Origin: Patescibacteria group bacterium
Lineage (GTDB): Bacteria > Patescibacteriota > Patescibacteriia > 2-12-FULL-60-25
Length of the DNA: 54,379 nt
Direction of reading: 5' to 3'
Assembly (NCBI GenBank): GCA_018061755.1
Contig: JAGOTP010000006.1
Coordinates: forward strand, 1 to 54,379
The notes under the pieces are model-generated. The model ran no database searches and was not told where the DNA came from. It saw nothing but the letters and a program-made list of their open reading frames with translations. Below are positions 1 through 7,269 of the stretch, in pieces; within the stretch, counting starts at the first letter, position 1; each line of letters begins with the position of its first letter. The position numbers were made by a program, and so were the translations under genes.

Positions 1-1359
1 GAATTGCGAAAGAAGCTCGATGAATTGAATCGTGAACGTGGTCAGATCCGAGAAGCGCAATTAAAACTTGAAACCAAGCGAGCGGTCGCTGCCGTTCGTG
101 CCGAAAAACCTTGGTCACCTTTGCCGCTTTCGAAGATCATCGAAGGAATTGAGGAATTGCGAAACAAACATCAAGCCTTGGCGGCCGCGGTCCAAGCAGA
201 TGCGCCTGATTTAGCTTTGATCCGTTCTTTGATTAGCGAACTGCAACGTGTTGGCGATGGCTTAGTCGGAAAGTTGCAGCGTCCAGCTCCAGAACCAGAA
301 CAAACGCCCAGTGTAGCACCAGAGATTGAGGCAGAAGCACTGGCGTTAGCTCAAGCCCTGGAATTGGTCACGCAAAAAGTCCGTGAAAGCGAACGTGAAT
401 TGGATGCCTGGAATCAACGTGATCGCGACCAGCGCTCGCATCTCTTCGAGTTGCAACGTCAGCTCACGGCCAAGCGTCAAGAAGTGCATAACGTTGAGCG
501 AACGGCTTCTGAGGCTGCAGTGGAATTAGCTCGTTACGAAACCCGCCGTGAAGGTTTCTTGCAAGACATTCGTCAACAAGCGCCAACGCTTGAGCAAGAA
601 CTAGATGGATTGGCTGATGCTGCTTCCTCTGGTTCAAGCGCTTCCGACGTTGGCCCTCGTTTGCAGCGTTTACGCTCGCAGCTCGAATGGATTGGCGGAA
701 TCGATCCAGAAATTGTGAAAGAACATGGCGAAACGAAAGAGCGTCATACGTTCCTTTCGCAGCAGGCTGAAGATGTGCGGGCGGGTCTGGTCGCTCTTGA
801 AACGGTTGTGGCAGAACTCGATCAAACCATTCAAGATCGTAGCAAAACGGCTTTCGCTGACTTAAATCGTGAATTCGCTCGTTTTTTCAAAACGTTGTTT
901 GGTGGTGGCGACGCCAAATTGCTCGAAGTTCAGTCCGAACCGGAAGCCGATGACCAGGGGAATGCCTTGGAAGAAGAAGTCGCCGAGCGTACGGTCGGAA
1001 TCGATATCCAAGTCACGCCACCAGGTAAGACCTTCAAGTCGATTTCTCTGCTGTCTGGTGGCGAACGAGCGCTGACCTCGATCGCTTTGATCTGTGCCAT
1101 TATGGCCACCAACCCTTCGCCGTTCGTCGTGCTCGATGAAGTCGACGCGGCGCTTGATGAATCCAACTCAAGGAAGTTTGCAGAAATTGTCGCTTCGCTG
1201 GCGGACAAGACACAGTTCGTCGTCATCACCCATAATCGTGCGACGATGGCCCAAGCAAACGTGCTCTATGGTGTCACAATGGGTGGAGATGGAGTCTCGC
1301 AATTATTGTCCGTGAAACTTGAGGATATTGAAAAGCTGAAAAAAGAAACGGTCTCGTAG
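1..1359 (+). CDS. smc: Chromosome segregation protein SMC, C-terminal part (5' truncated by window)
   Basis: SMC is a DNA-organising ATPase that condenses and helps segregate the chromosome, normally with ScpA and ScpB. The frame is open from base 1, so the Walker A head and probably the hinge lie outside the window. The visible 452 residues are a long charged coiled coil (about 1-300) followed by the C-terminal head lobe. That lobe has the ABC signature LSGGERAL near residue 350, Walker B FVVLDEVDAALD near 377, and a switch histidine in VITHNRATM. The gene ends at TAG 1357-1359. Identification is secure; only the length is unknown. The next 143 bases contain no gene and no clear terminator. 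Confidence 0.95.
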   Translation, partial: ELRKKLDELNRERGQIREAQLKLETKRAVAAVRAEKPWSPLPLSKIIEGIEELRNKHQALAAAVQADAPDLALIRSLISELQRVGDGLVGKLQRPAPEPEQTPSVAPEIEAEALALAQALELVTQKVRESERELDAWNQRDRDQRSHLFELQRQLTAKRQEVHNVERTASEAAVELARYETRREGFLQDIRQQAPTLEQELDGLADAASSGSSASDVGPRLQRLRSQLEWIGGIDPEIVKEHGETKERHTFLSQQAEDVRAGLVALETVVAELDQTIQDRSKTAFADLNREFARFFKTLFGGGDAKLLEVQSEPEADDQGNALEEEVAERTVGIDIQVTPPGKTFKSISLLSGGERALTSIALICAIMATNPSPFVVLDEVDAALDESNSRKFAEIVASLADKTQFVVITHNRATMAQANVLYGVTMGGDGVSQLLSVKLEDIEKLKKETVS

Positions 1360-1502
1360 ATAAAATGGGGAGTCTACAGGCCTCTCAGAATATCTAAAGA
1401 AGAGTTTTAGATACTCAATGGAGGGGGAGAACGGTGCGAAGGAATCGCAACACGTTCGTCCCTCCCGATCCGGTAAGTTTGCAGATCGGAAAGTAAAAAG
1501 GT

Positions 1503-2189
1503 TCAGGGTTTCCACTCTTTGAAGGCGACGAAGCTCGTACCGTTTGTATAACCTTGCGTAGAATCCACACTGACGCTCAATCGATTCGAATTGTCGACGT
1601 TCCGGTAGTAAGGGCTGCACTCGTAGTACCTGCTTTCAGATTCACCGACGCAGCGCTCTGTATCGTTACTCAGGATCGTCACATATCGTTTCCCGTCGGT
1701 ATCCGTTTTTCGTTGGCCCATGGCCCAGGTGAGAAATGCTCCGGTATGTCCGTCGTGCCCGGTTTTGTTGAAATATTCGGACACATGTTCAGCGGTATGG
1801 CAGCTGTGATCGGTCCAGACCTTGAACTTGTACGTCTTTCCGCGTCCGCCGATGCGCCGGTTGCGAGTGCTCAGGTAGAAGTTCCAGCGCTTGAGATCGT
1901 CGCTCACGCTCATTCCAGCCTCTTCGAGCAGTCTGCAGAGCTGTTCCGCAGGGAGATCGGGCACCGTGATGAAGCCTTCTTCCACTGTCTCTCCATCCAC
2001 ATAATGACGGTAGTCCGCCATCATTTTCCGGACGCAGGCATCCAGCGTGCTGTGTCCATTTCCCCAGTTGTCTACCAGGCGTTCCAGAGCGCCGAGCGGC
2101 AGACGTGCCCGCTGGCAGGCGCTAAGGAACTCGTGCGCCAGCCCCGTGTACAGAGCGGCCTGCTTGAATGAATCCGTCCTGTTTTCCAT
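1503..2189 (-). CDS. Orphan GC-rich gene, 228-aa protein of unknown function
   Basis: I do not recognise a family. The N-terminal half is helical and charged. The middle has a His/Cys-containing stretch (DHSCHTAEHVSEYF) and the C-terminal third is rich in Ser, Thr, Asn and Tyr, like a beta domain. There is no signal peptide or membrane segment. It is a single-gene unit: a promoter with TTGACA and TATGCT (17 nt apart) lies upstream, followed by a leader of about 50 nt. That leader opens with a small stem-loop (GTCGTG/CACGAC). AAAGGCGG precedes the ATG at a rather long distance. Codon choice (many CTG, CGC, GCC) differs from smc and the TrmB-like gene. It diverges from the TrmB-like gene. Confidence 0.72.
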   Translation of the reverse strand: MENRTDSFKQAALYTGLAHEFLSACQRARLPLGALERLVDNWGNGHSTLDACVRKMMADYRHYVDGETVEEGFITVPDLPAEQLCRLLEEAGMSVSDDLKRWNFYLSTRNRRIGGRGKTYKFKVWTDHSCHTAEHVSEYFNKTGHDGHTGAFLTWAMGQRKTDTDGKRYVTILSNDTERCVGESESRYYECSPYYRNVDNSNRLSVSVDSTQGYTNGTSFVAFKEWKP

Positions 2190-2245
2190 GTTTTTCGCCG
2201 CCTTTTTGGATTGTTATATCGTGTCGTGAATTCCCACGACCCACC

Positions 2246-2274
2246 AGCATACTCGCTGCTCTAAATTTTGTCAA
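2246..2274 (-). promoter_or_regulatory. Sigma70-type promoter of the 228-aa orphan gene
   Basis: Reading the minus strand, TTGACA (2274-2269) is followed after 17 nt by TATGCT (2251-2246). The predicted start near 2239 gives a leader of about 50 nt. The -35 box lies only 6 nt from that of the divergent TrmB-like gene. Confidence 0.75.
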
Positions 2275-2280
2275 CAATAA

Positions 2281-2309
2281 TTGACGACAATCAAAAAAAG
2301 AGCTATACT
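2281..2309 (+). promoter_or_regulatory. Sigma70-type promoter of the TrmB-like gene
   Basis: TTGACG (2281-2286) and TATACT (2304-2309) are 17 nt apart. The -10 box ends 6 nt before the ATG at 2316, so transcription should begin at or next to the start codon. Confidence 0.8.
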
Positions 2310-2315
2310 GACACT

Positions 2316-3080
2316 ATGGATCTAAAGCTTGCGCTAACCGAACTTGGCTTGGCTAAAAACGAAGCCACAATTTATTTGGTTATGCTTGAGTTAGGGATTA
2401 CGCAGGCTGGGCCTATCGTAAAACGGACAAAACTTCATCGAATGCTTGTCTATACGGCACTCACTCGTTTAGAGGAAATGGGATTGGTTACAATCGTAAA
2501 AAAGAAACGTATTCAATTTTTTCAACCAGTTGATCCAGGTCATCTAATTGAACGTGTAAAGAAAATTCAGTCATTGGCGGAAACGTTGGTGCCTAAGTTG
2601 CAACAGCTTCAGACGCAGAAAAGCGAAGCGGTCTTAGTAAAGACATTTTTTGGGCAGGAAGGATTAATCAATAACCTCAAAGAAACACTCGAATCAGCAG
2701 CAAGTCATCCGTCGCATGAGATTTGTATTATGGGAGGAGCGGGAGGGGAGGGGAATGATCCAATTGAACATACCGGCGAATGGTATCCAGAATATGTCGA
2801 ACTCTCAAAGCGGCTGGGTATAAAAAAGAGGCTCTTGGTTGGTGCAACGTATAGTCGCTACTTCAACCGGCAGTTTGCGATTCACTCGACCAACAAGTTG
2901 CGAATCCTACCGGTAGGCTTCTCAACACCGATGTTTACCCGTATCACAAGAGACTTGGTTTCAATTGAGATCTACCAGCCTCAAATAACAGTCATCCAAA
3001 TTCGAAATACAATTGTTGCTCAAAGTTATCTCGATTCCTTTGAGAGTCTTTGGAAGATGGGAAAAGAACAGAAGAGATAA
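2316..3080 (+). CDS. TrmB-family winged-helix transcriptional regulator
   Basis: This 254-aa protein has an N-terminal winged-helix domain (residues about 1-80) of the TrmB/ArsR type, starting MDLKLALTELGLAKNEATIY. The recognition region has TKLHRMLVYTALTRLEEMGLV and a basic wing. A helical linker and an alpha/beta C-terminal sensor domain follow. TrmB-like proteins usually sense sugars or metabolites; the ligand here is unknown. I chose ATG 2316 rather than an in-frame TTG 48 nt upstream because the promoter -10 box ends at 2309. It is monocistronic, with a strong terminator 10 nt after its stop. Its promoter lies back to back with that of the orphan gene, so it could control that gene. Confidence 0.85.
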   Translation: MDLKLALTELGLAKNEATIYLVMLELGITQAGPIVKRTKLHRMLVYTALTRLEEMGLVTIVKKKRIQFFQPVDPGHLIERVKKIQSLAETLVPKLQQLQTQKSEAVLVKTFFGQEGLINNLKETLESAASHPSHEICIMGGAGGEGNDPIEHTGEWYPEYVELSKRLGIKKRLLVGATYSRYFNRQFAIHSTNKLRILPVGFSTPMFTRITRDLVSIEIYQPQITVIQIRNTIVAQSYLDSFESLWKMGKEQKR

Positions 3081-3090
3081 ACTCATAAAA

Positions 3091-3123
3091 GAACACTCGG
3101 CCTGATGGCCGAGTGTTCTTTTT
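3091..3123 (+). terminator. Rho-independent terminator of the TrmB-like gene
   Basis: A 12-bp stem (GAACACTCGGCC with GGCCGAGTGTTC) has a 4-nt loop and is followed by TTTTT. Confidence 0.9.
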
Positions 3124-3166
3124 CATCCCTCAATGCATCTGACATGCCTGTCAGCTGAATAGTCGG

Positions 3167-3203
3167 GACGGGGAGGGGTGGAGTGATCCACCTTCCTCCC
3201 GTC
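3167..3203 (-). terminator. Hairpin downstream of the 178-aa lipoprotein gene
   Basis: GACGGGAGG pairs with CCTCCCCGTC around an inner GGTGGA/TCCACC. There is no U-tract, so it may be a 3'-end stabiliser rather than an intrinsic terminator. A second smaller hairpin lies between it and the gene. Confidence 0.5.
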
Positions 3204-3242
3204 TGGCCTCGCACAGGGAGCGCGAGGCGCGCTTTTTGTATG

Positions 3243-3779
3243 CTACGGCGTCACCGGCTCGAGGTCGGTCGTGCCGGTGTGCTCGTTGTAGCTGAAGGGG
3301 CGGTACTCCACCGAAGTCTGGTTCATCCGCCGGACGCGCAGGCGGCCCCAGAAGCGGATGCGCTGGGATCCGCCGTCCCGCTGGATCGACAGGCTGAAGC
3401 TCTGGTAGCGCGGCGGCGCCACCACGGCGCAGCCGGGCATGCCGAGGCCGTTCAGCCTGCAATCGACGTTCAGCTGCGGCCCCTCGTGGTCGGGCGGCAA
3501 GAAGTTGAGCTCCACCCGCCAGAAGTCGGGCAGCGCGCCCCCTTCCATGAGGTCGACGAGCACCACGCTGCTCTCGTCGAAGGCCGTGTGGTACTGCTGG
3601 CGGATGTCCGCCTGCCGAGCGCGCGAGCGCCCGTCGGTGTCGACCGTGATGTCACGGTCCGGGAACCCGTCGGCGACCGCGTAGCTGAGGTTGGCCCCCG
3701 AAGGGGTGGCCGTGGGCATCTGCGTGGTGGCGCAGGCGGCGTTGAACAGGGCGACGGCGACGATGGTACGAAAGTTCAC
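3243..3779 (-). CDS. Orphan GC-rich gene, putative 178-aa lipoprotein
   Basis: The protein begins MNFRTIVAVALFNAACATT. This is a short signal peptide with a plausible lipobox ending at Cys16, so the mature protein may be a lipid-anchored surface protein. The rest has no recognisable domain: Tyr/Phe/Arg-rich beta-like strands and three further Cys residues. The start is GTG at 3779-3777, chosen because GGAG lies 7 nt upstream. A promoter at 3936-3964 gives a leader of about 150 nt containing a long stem-loop. The opposite strand has a longer open frame, but it lacks these signals. Confidence 0.75.
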   Translation of the reverse strand: MNFRTIVAVALFNAACATTQMPTATPSGANLSYAVADGFPDRDITVDTDGRSRARQADIRQQYHTAFDESSVVLVDLMEGGALPDFWRVELNFLPPDHEGPQLNVDCRLNGLGMPGCAVVAPPRYQSFSLSIQRDGGSQRIRFWGRLRVRRMNQTSVEYRPFSYNEHTGTTDLEPVTP

Positions 3780-3832
3780 AGTGTTTCTCCAGGGTTGGGG
3801 TGATCGCTCGTGCGTATGTTCAGTGTGAACAC

Positions 3833-3885
3833 GAGCTTCCAGCCGTTTTCTTCAAGAGTAAATAGAAAAGAAAGGCTGGAAGCTC
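3833..3885 (-). promoter_or_regulatory. Stem-loop in the leader of the 178-aa lipoprotein mRNA
   Basis: GAGCTTCCAGCC (3833-3844) and GGCTGGAAGCTC (3874-3885) form a perfect 12-bp stem. The 29-nt loop has a further short TTTTC/GAAAA pairing. It lies in the predicted 5' leader, roughly 45 nt after the predicted start. No riboswitch class is recognised. Confidence 0.6.
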
Positions 3886-3935
3886 AGGTTTCTGTTTTGT
3901 TGTAAGCGAGCTTGTTCGTTCTTATTTAACCGGGA

Positions 3936-3964
3936 AAGATAGCATATTTTATTCTTTTTGTCAA
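3936..3964 (-). promoter_or_regulatory. Promoter of the 178-aa lipoprotein gene
   Basis: On the minus strand, TTGACA and TATCTT are separated by 17 nt. This promoter, the leader and the rpsP terminator explain the 303-base gap between 3779 and 4082. Confidence 0.75.
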
Positions 3965-4028
3965 TGAAAATCCCCATCTATTTCATCAGCATTTGAGCCA
4001 TAAAATGAGCATTTTTGATCTATAGATA

Positions 4029-4059
4029 CAAAACACAAAGACCCCGGCGGGGTCTTTGT
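4029..4059 (-). terminator. Terminator of rpsP
   Basis: On the minus strand, ACAAAGACCCC pairs with GGGGTCTTTGT around a 3-nt loop and is followed by a TGTTTTG stretch. Confidence 0.85.
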
Positions 4060-4081
4060 TCTATCTGTACGATTTGTTGGC

Positions 4082-4390
4082 TTACGCTGCCTTCTTCGCC
4101 AAACGTTCCGCGTGACGCTTTTTCATGGTGTTCACGCGCTTTTTGGCTCCCTGGACGATGCCCTGGTCGATGAACAGGTTCCAGACGGTCTCAGAACACT
4201 GAGCGCCTTTGGAAATCCAGTACAAAATACGCTCTTTTTCGACCTTAATCGTGGAAGGATTGGTCAAAGGGTTGTAGGTCCCGAGGAGTTCGAGCGCCCG
4301 GCCCCATGGATCACGAGCCTTTTCAGACACGATGAAGCGATAGGAGGGCTGCTTCTTTTTTCCAACACGGGTGAGGCGGATCGTTAACAT
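4082..4390 (-). CDS. rpsP: 30S ribosomal protein S16
   Basis: The 102-aa protein begins MLTIRLTRVGKKKQPSYRF and carries the S16 signatures FIVSEKARDPWGRALELLGTYNP and DRVLYWISKGAQ-like text, with a short Lys/Arg-rich tail. S16 helps assemble the 30S 5' domain. I chose ATG 4390 over an upstream in-frame start because it matches the family N-terminus. A promoter -10 box also lies only 7 nt before it, predicting a leaderless mRNA. It is transcribed away from khpA and trmD, its usual operon partners. Confidence 0.97.
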   Translation of the reverse strand: MLTIRLTRVGKKKQPSYRFIVSEKARDPWGRALELLGTYNPLTNPSTIKVEKERILYWISKGAQCSETVWNLFIDQGIVQGAKKRVNTMKKRHAERLAKKAA

Positions 4391-4397
4391 GGCGCCA

Positions 4398-4426
4398 AGA
4401 ATAGCCTTCTTCGAGCCTTCCGTCAA
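4398..4426 (-). promoter_or_regulatory. rpsP promoter (leaderless)
   Basis: TTGACG and TATTCT are 17 nt apart on the minus strand. Only 7 nt separate the -10 box from the ATG at 4390. Confidence 0.8.
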
Positions 4427-4563
4427 GCGGGTAGCTTCAGCTCCAACCGGCCCTAAAAGACCCGCCTTGAGCGGCCAAAACCCCCATGCTATCGTTTCTT
4501 CATCCCCACAAGGGGTTGATCATTAGCCGCCTCCTCTTTTCTAGGAGGCAAAAACCCATTGCT

Positions 4564-4923
4564 ATGGAAGAACAGCACGTAGAGCAGCAGTTTCTCGAGT
4601 TCGTCGTGAAATCGGTGGTAAATCATCCAGAAAACGTCAAAGTCGAACGAACGGTCGACGATCGTGGCGTCCTTCTGACCCTCCACGTCGGTCAGGACGA
4701 TATGGGCTATGTCATCGGTCGCGATGGTCAGACTGCCCGCGCCTTGCGCATTTTGCTCAAAATCGTGGGTGCCAAGGCCGATGCTCGTGTGAATATGCGT
4801 ATTTTCGAACCAGAATCCGCTCGTCGTGAGCATCAGGAGCGAAAAGGAACCAGCGCCCCAGTCGCCGGTCACGGTGAAGCGGGGTTGGTTACAGATTCGG
4901 ATCTGAGCGATTTGGGAATATAA
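4564..4923 (+). CDS. khpA: KH-domain RNA-binding protein (KhpA/YlqC family)
   Basis: This is a small KH-domain RNA chaperone, thought in other bacteria to act with KhpB on mRNA and sRNA stability. The 119-aa protein begins MEEQHVEQQFLEFVV. Its KH GxxG loop is VIGRDGQTARALRIL near residues 60-75, followed by a basic tail. At 119 aa it is longer than the typical 75-80 aa. ATG 4564 matches the family start. A stem-loop (GCCTCCT at 4529-4535, AGGAGGC at 4543-4549) lies just upstream, so the AGGAGG there would be both paired and rather far (about 14 nt) from the ATG. A weak promoter may be TTGATC 4516 with TTCTAG 4539. Confidence 0.88.
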   Translation: MEEQHVEQQFLEFVVKSVVNHPENVKVERTVDDRGVLLTLHVGQDDMGYVIGRDGQTARALRILLKIVGAKADARVNMRIFEPESARREHQERKGTSAPVAGHGEAGLVTDSDLSDLGI

Positions 4924-4946
4924 GCGTTGAAACAAAGCGTTTCGAG

Positions 4947-4975
4947 AGCAGACAGGTTTATTCCTGTCTGCTTTT
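4947..4975 (+). terminator. Terminator of khpA
   Basis: AGCAGACAGG and CCTGTCTGCT form a 10-bp stem followed by TTT. It separates khpA from trmD, so trmD must have its own promoter. Confidence 0.85.
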
Positions 4976-5016
4976 GTACTAGGCGGAAAGGCCGTTTTTC
5001 GTTAGGCTGGTCCTAC

Positions 5017-5733
5017 ATGGCAAAGTTAAAACCACTAAAGGTTGATATCCTGACGATTTTTCCTGAACTCGTGCAGCCGTATTTGGATGGCTCAATGTTA
5101 GGGCGTGGTCAAAAGGACGGATTGTTGCATTTGAAAGCGCATCAGCTGCGTCAGTGGACACACGATCGTCATCAAACGGTCGACGATCGTCCGTTTGGAG
5201 GAGGTCCAGGCATGGTGATGAAAGTGGGACCGTTTCATGAGGCGCTTGTGGCCTTGAAAGTTCGAAAGAAAGACGGAGCGCCTACGGCGACCGCTAAAAA
5301 AACGCGTGTTATTTTATTAAGCGCCAAAGGTAAAATCTTTCAACAAAAAGATGCGGTGCGTTTGTCTGGCTATGATCGTCTCGTTTTTTTGTGTGGACGG
5401 TATGAAGGGGTTGATGAACGGATTGCTGAACATTTGATTGACGAAGAGTTATCTCTAGGGCAGTTCGTCTTAACCGGAGGAGAACTAGCTGCTTTAGCTA
5501 TGGCTGATGCAGCTGCTCGTTTGCGTCCCGGAGTTTTAGGGGAAGAAACATCTTTAGATACAGAATCACATACGGAAGAAGGGTTACTTGAATATCCGCA
5601 ATATACGCGACCTGAAAACTACAAAGCGGGTGCGAAAACTTGGGGTATTCCTGAAATTTTGTTGTCAGGTGATCATGCGAAAATTGCTGCCTGGCGCAAA
5701 GGGCAGATGAAACGATTATCCGATCAAAGTTGA
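5017..5733 (+). CDS. trmD: tRNA (guanine-N1)-methyltransferase TrmD
   Basis: TrmD methylates G37 next to the anticodon of tRNAs reading CNN codons, using SAM bound in a trefoil-knot fold, and prevents frameshifting. Visible family motifs are FPELVQPYLDGSMLGR, DDRPFGGGPGMVM, ILLSAKGKIF, LCGRYEGVDERI, LGQFVLTGGELAALAMADAA and the C-terminal PQYTRPENY. Length (238 aa) is normal. ATG 5017 was chosen for homology and because a TAGGCT -10-like box ends 8 nt before it. No rimM lies between khpA and trmD, unlike the common rpsP-khpA-rimM-trmD-rplS order. Confidence 0.96.
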   Translation: MAKLKPLKVDILTIFPELVQPYLDGSMLGRGQKDGLLHLKAHQLRQWTHDRHQTVDDRPFGGGPGMVMKVGPFHEALVALKVRKKDGAPTATAKKTRVILLSAKGKIFQQKDAVRLSGYDRLVFLCGRYEGVDERIAEHLIDEELSLGQFVLTGGELAALAMADAAARLRPGVLGEETSLDTESHTEEGLLEYPQYTRPENYKAGAKTWGIPEILLSGDHAKIAAWRKGQMKRLSDQS

Positions 5734-5750
5734 AGAAACTGGATCCAGAC

Positions 5751-5779
5751 TTGAAAAAGCTCAGTTGAGTTCGTAGGAT
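5751..5779 (+). promoter_or_regulatory. Promoter of the 196-aa orphan gene
   Basis: TTGAAA and TAGGAT are 17 nt apart, starting 18 nt after the trmD stop codon. The predicted leader is about 60 nt. Confidence 0.65.
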
Positions 5780-5844
5780 GCTCCATTCCCTTCGTCGCGC
5801 TGGTGCGAGGAGGGGACCGACGGTCTTTTGAGATGGAGTGTTCC

Positions 5845-6435
5845 ATGAGTGATGGATTTGAGGTTCAATCGTGTGAGCTCTCGGGTGGTGTTCCTTCTTC
5901 GTTCGCCGTTCGCCTTCCGCCGCTCGTCGATCGACAGATCAAGCTGATGTCGGGCTCCGCTCTTCGCTCCCATGTTCTCCGTCGTGCGGATGCCGAGGCG
6001 GTCGGTCTGACTTGCTTGGTGGATGACGAGGCAGTCGTCTGCCTCGACCGTGTCTGTCTCTCGGGCTGTGAAGAGGCGGAGGTGCTGCTCTCCCTGCTGC
6101 GGGCCGCTTTCCTGGCTGAACGCTCACGTCTGCCCGGACTGAACTACTTCGCGTTCATCGCGAAGCGCTACGAAGACTGGGCAGCCGGTGCCGCGCTGGC
6201 TCAGGGCCGCATCTACCCGCATCCCGAGCACTACACCACGGGCCGTCCGGCTATTCTGCGAGCCAATCTCCCTCGTCGCCTCGGTCTGCAGGCGTATGAG
6301 GGGGATGCGCGTGTGGTCGGCTGGCGTGCGCCCGTCAATGGTGTGAAGGCGGACGCGGCAGCCGTGCGTCGCTGGTGGGAGAGCTACTCTCGCGATCGAC
6401 CGCTGGTCTGCGTCGGTGCCTTTCCGATCGAATGA
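5845..6435 (+). CDS. Orphan GC-rich gene, 196-aa protein of unknown function
   Basis: No family is recognised. The protein looks globular and soluble, with an Arg/Ala/Leu-rich middle and four Cys residues in the first half (SCEL, LTCLVDD, VCLDRVCLSGCEE). ATG 5845 is preceded by GGAG with a 6-nt gap. A longer GTG start at 5803 lacks this support. In the leader, CTCCAT (5781-5786) can pair with ATGGAG (5833-5838), which would hide the ribosome-binding site. The gene is flanked by its own promoter and a GC-rich 3' hairpin. Its base composition contrasts strongly with trmD. Confidence 0.72.
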   Translation: MSDGFEVQSCELSGGVPSSFAVRLPPLVDRQIKLMSGSALRSHVLRRADAEAVGLTCLVDDEAVVCLDRVCLSGCEEAEVLLSLLRAAFLAERSRLPGLNYFAFIAKRYEDWAAGAALAQGRIYPHPEHYTTGRPAILRANLPRRLGLQAYEGDARVVGWRAPVNGVKADAAAVRRWWESYSRDRPLVCVGAFPIE

Positions 6436-6459
6436 ACAATCGCTGGTCGGATCATGCTT

Positions 6460-6491
6460 GGCGCAGGGGAGTGGCTCCGCTTCCCTGCGCC
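6460..6491 (+). terminator. 3' hairpin of the 196-aa orphan gene
   Basis: GGCGCAGGG pairs with CCCTGCGCC, extended inward by AG/CT. No U-tract follows. Confidence 0.55.
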
Positions 6492-6520
6492 GGACTGTAA
6501 TCAGAAAGGAAAAGGGACGT

Positions 6521-6549
6521 TTGGATACTTTGTAGGTGCTTCGTTGTAT
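6521..6549 (+). promoter_or_regulatory. Promoter of the 95-aa Cys-rich gene
   Basis: TTGGAT and TTGTAT are 17 nt apart. It is weaker than most others here; a TAATAC farther downstream is an alternative -10 box. Confidence 0.45.
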
Positions 6550-6579
6550 CAATTGGCTTCTATGAAGCGGGTTAATACA

Positions 6580-6604
6580 ACAGCGCATCTCTCGATGCTG
6601 CTGT
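6580..6604 (+). promoter_or_regulatory. Stem-loop just upstream of the 95-aa gene's ribosome-binding site
   Basis: ACAGCGCATC and GATGCTGCTGT form a 10-bp stem with one bulged T and a TCTC loop. AGGAGG follows directly at 6605-6610. Confidence 0.55.
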
Positions 6605-6620
6605 AGGAGGGTCGTTCCCC

Positions 6621-6908
6621 ATGATTCACAAAGATGGAATGTGTGTCTGCGCCTGGCCTGGCGACTGCAACTGCGCTGATCGGTCTGAAGAGTCGGCCGT
6701 GGCGGCGCGGTCTGCGACGGGGGGTCACGATGATCGCGAGGACTTCCTCGGAGAGTCCACCCTGGGCAACCTGATCTGCCTCAGTATCACTTCGGCGGCC
6801 GAACTGATCGATCAGGTGCACGGAGGTATCGATCGCCTGGCCGAGGCCTCCCGGCGTCTTCCGGGGGCCGTCACGTACTTCCGCTCCCTCGTTCGCTTCC
6901 CTTGCTGA
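6621..6908 (+). CDS. Orphan GC-rich gene, 95-aa protein with an N-terminal Cys cluster
   Basis: The small protein begins MIHKDGMCVCAWPGDCNCAD. Its paired CxC motifs (Cys8, Cys10, Cys16, Cys18) could bind a metal such as zinc or form disulfides. The remainder is an amphipathic helical segment ending in a terminal Cys. There is no signal peptide. A strong AGGAGG lies 10 nt before the ATG. No homologous family is recognised, so function is unknown. Confidence 0.62.
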   Translation: MIHKDGMCVCAWPGDCNCADRSEESAVAARSATGGHDDREDFLGESTLGNLICLSITSAAELIDQVHGGIDRLAEASRRLPGAVTYFRSLVRFPC

Positions 6909-6931
6909 CGTTTTTCTTCCTTCAGACGTCG

Positions 6932-6982
6932 GCACTGCCTGTTTTCGGTGCTCACCGGACACGGGCAGGCACCTCTGTTTTT
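6932..6982 (+). terminator. Terminator-like hairpin after the 95-aa gene
   Basis: TGCCTGT pairs with ACGGGCA around an inner CGGT/ACCG hairpin. CTCTGTTTTTC follows. Confidence 0.5.
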
Positions 6983-7017
6983 CAAGACTTTCTTGAAGCA
7001 AAGAGGCGCTTTCCCGC

Positions 7018-7046
7018 TTGACGTTCGCCCCAAAGACCGATATCCT
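7018..7046 (+). promoter_or_regulatory. Promoter of tRNA-Glu
   Basis: TTGACG and TATCCT are separated by 17 nt, about 36 nt before the mature tRNA. Confidence 0.7.
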
Positions 7047-7082
7047 GCCGACGCGATTTAGCTTCGGACAGGTTCGCTATAC

Positions 7083-7157
7083 GGCTCCATCGTCTAGTGG
7101 TTAGGACAGCGGCTTTTCAAGCCGTTAATAGGGGTTCGACTCCCCTTGGAGCTACCA
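7083..7157 (+). tRNA. tRNA-Glu (anticodon TTC), CCA encoded
   Basis: The cloverleaf is complete. The acceptor stem GGCTCCA/TGGAGCT includes a G-T first pair. The anticodon loop CTTTTCAA has TTC, and GGTTCGACTCC forms the T arm. The discriminator A is followed by an encoded CCA. Only the mature ends are inferred. Confidence 0.95.
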
Positions 7158-7192
7158 ATACAAACACCACCCAATTGGGTGGTGTTTGTATT
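7157..7192 (+). terminator. Terminator after tRNA-Glu
   Basis: A perfect 16-bp stem (7157-7172 with 7177-7192) has an AATT loop and immediately abuts the CCA end. Confidence 0.85.
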
Positions 7193-7269
7193 GATGTCGA
7201 GAATGCTAGGCCTTCCATTTAGATGCTCGCTATCTGATGGGTACGATCTTCTGTTATCATTTCTTCACT

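Noticed and set aside
3183-3803. 206-aa plus-strand open frame
   Set aside because: It is antisense to the 178-aa lipoprotein gene, which has a promoter, a GGAG site and a signal peptide.
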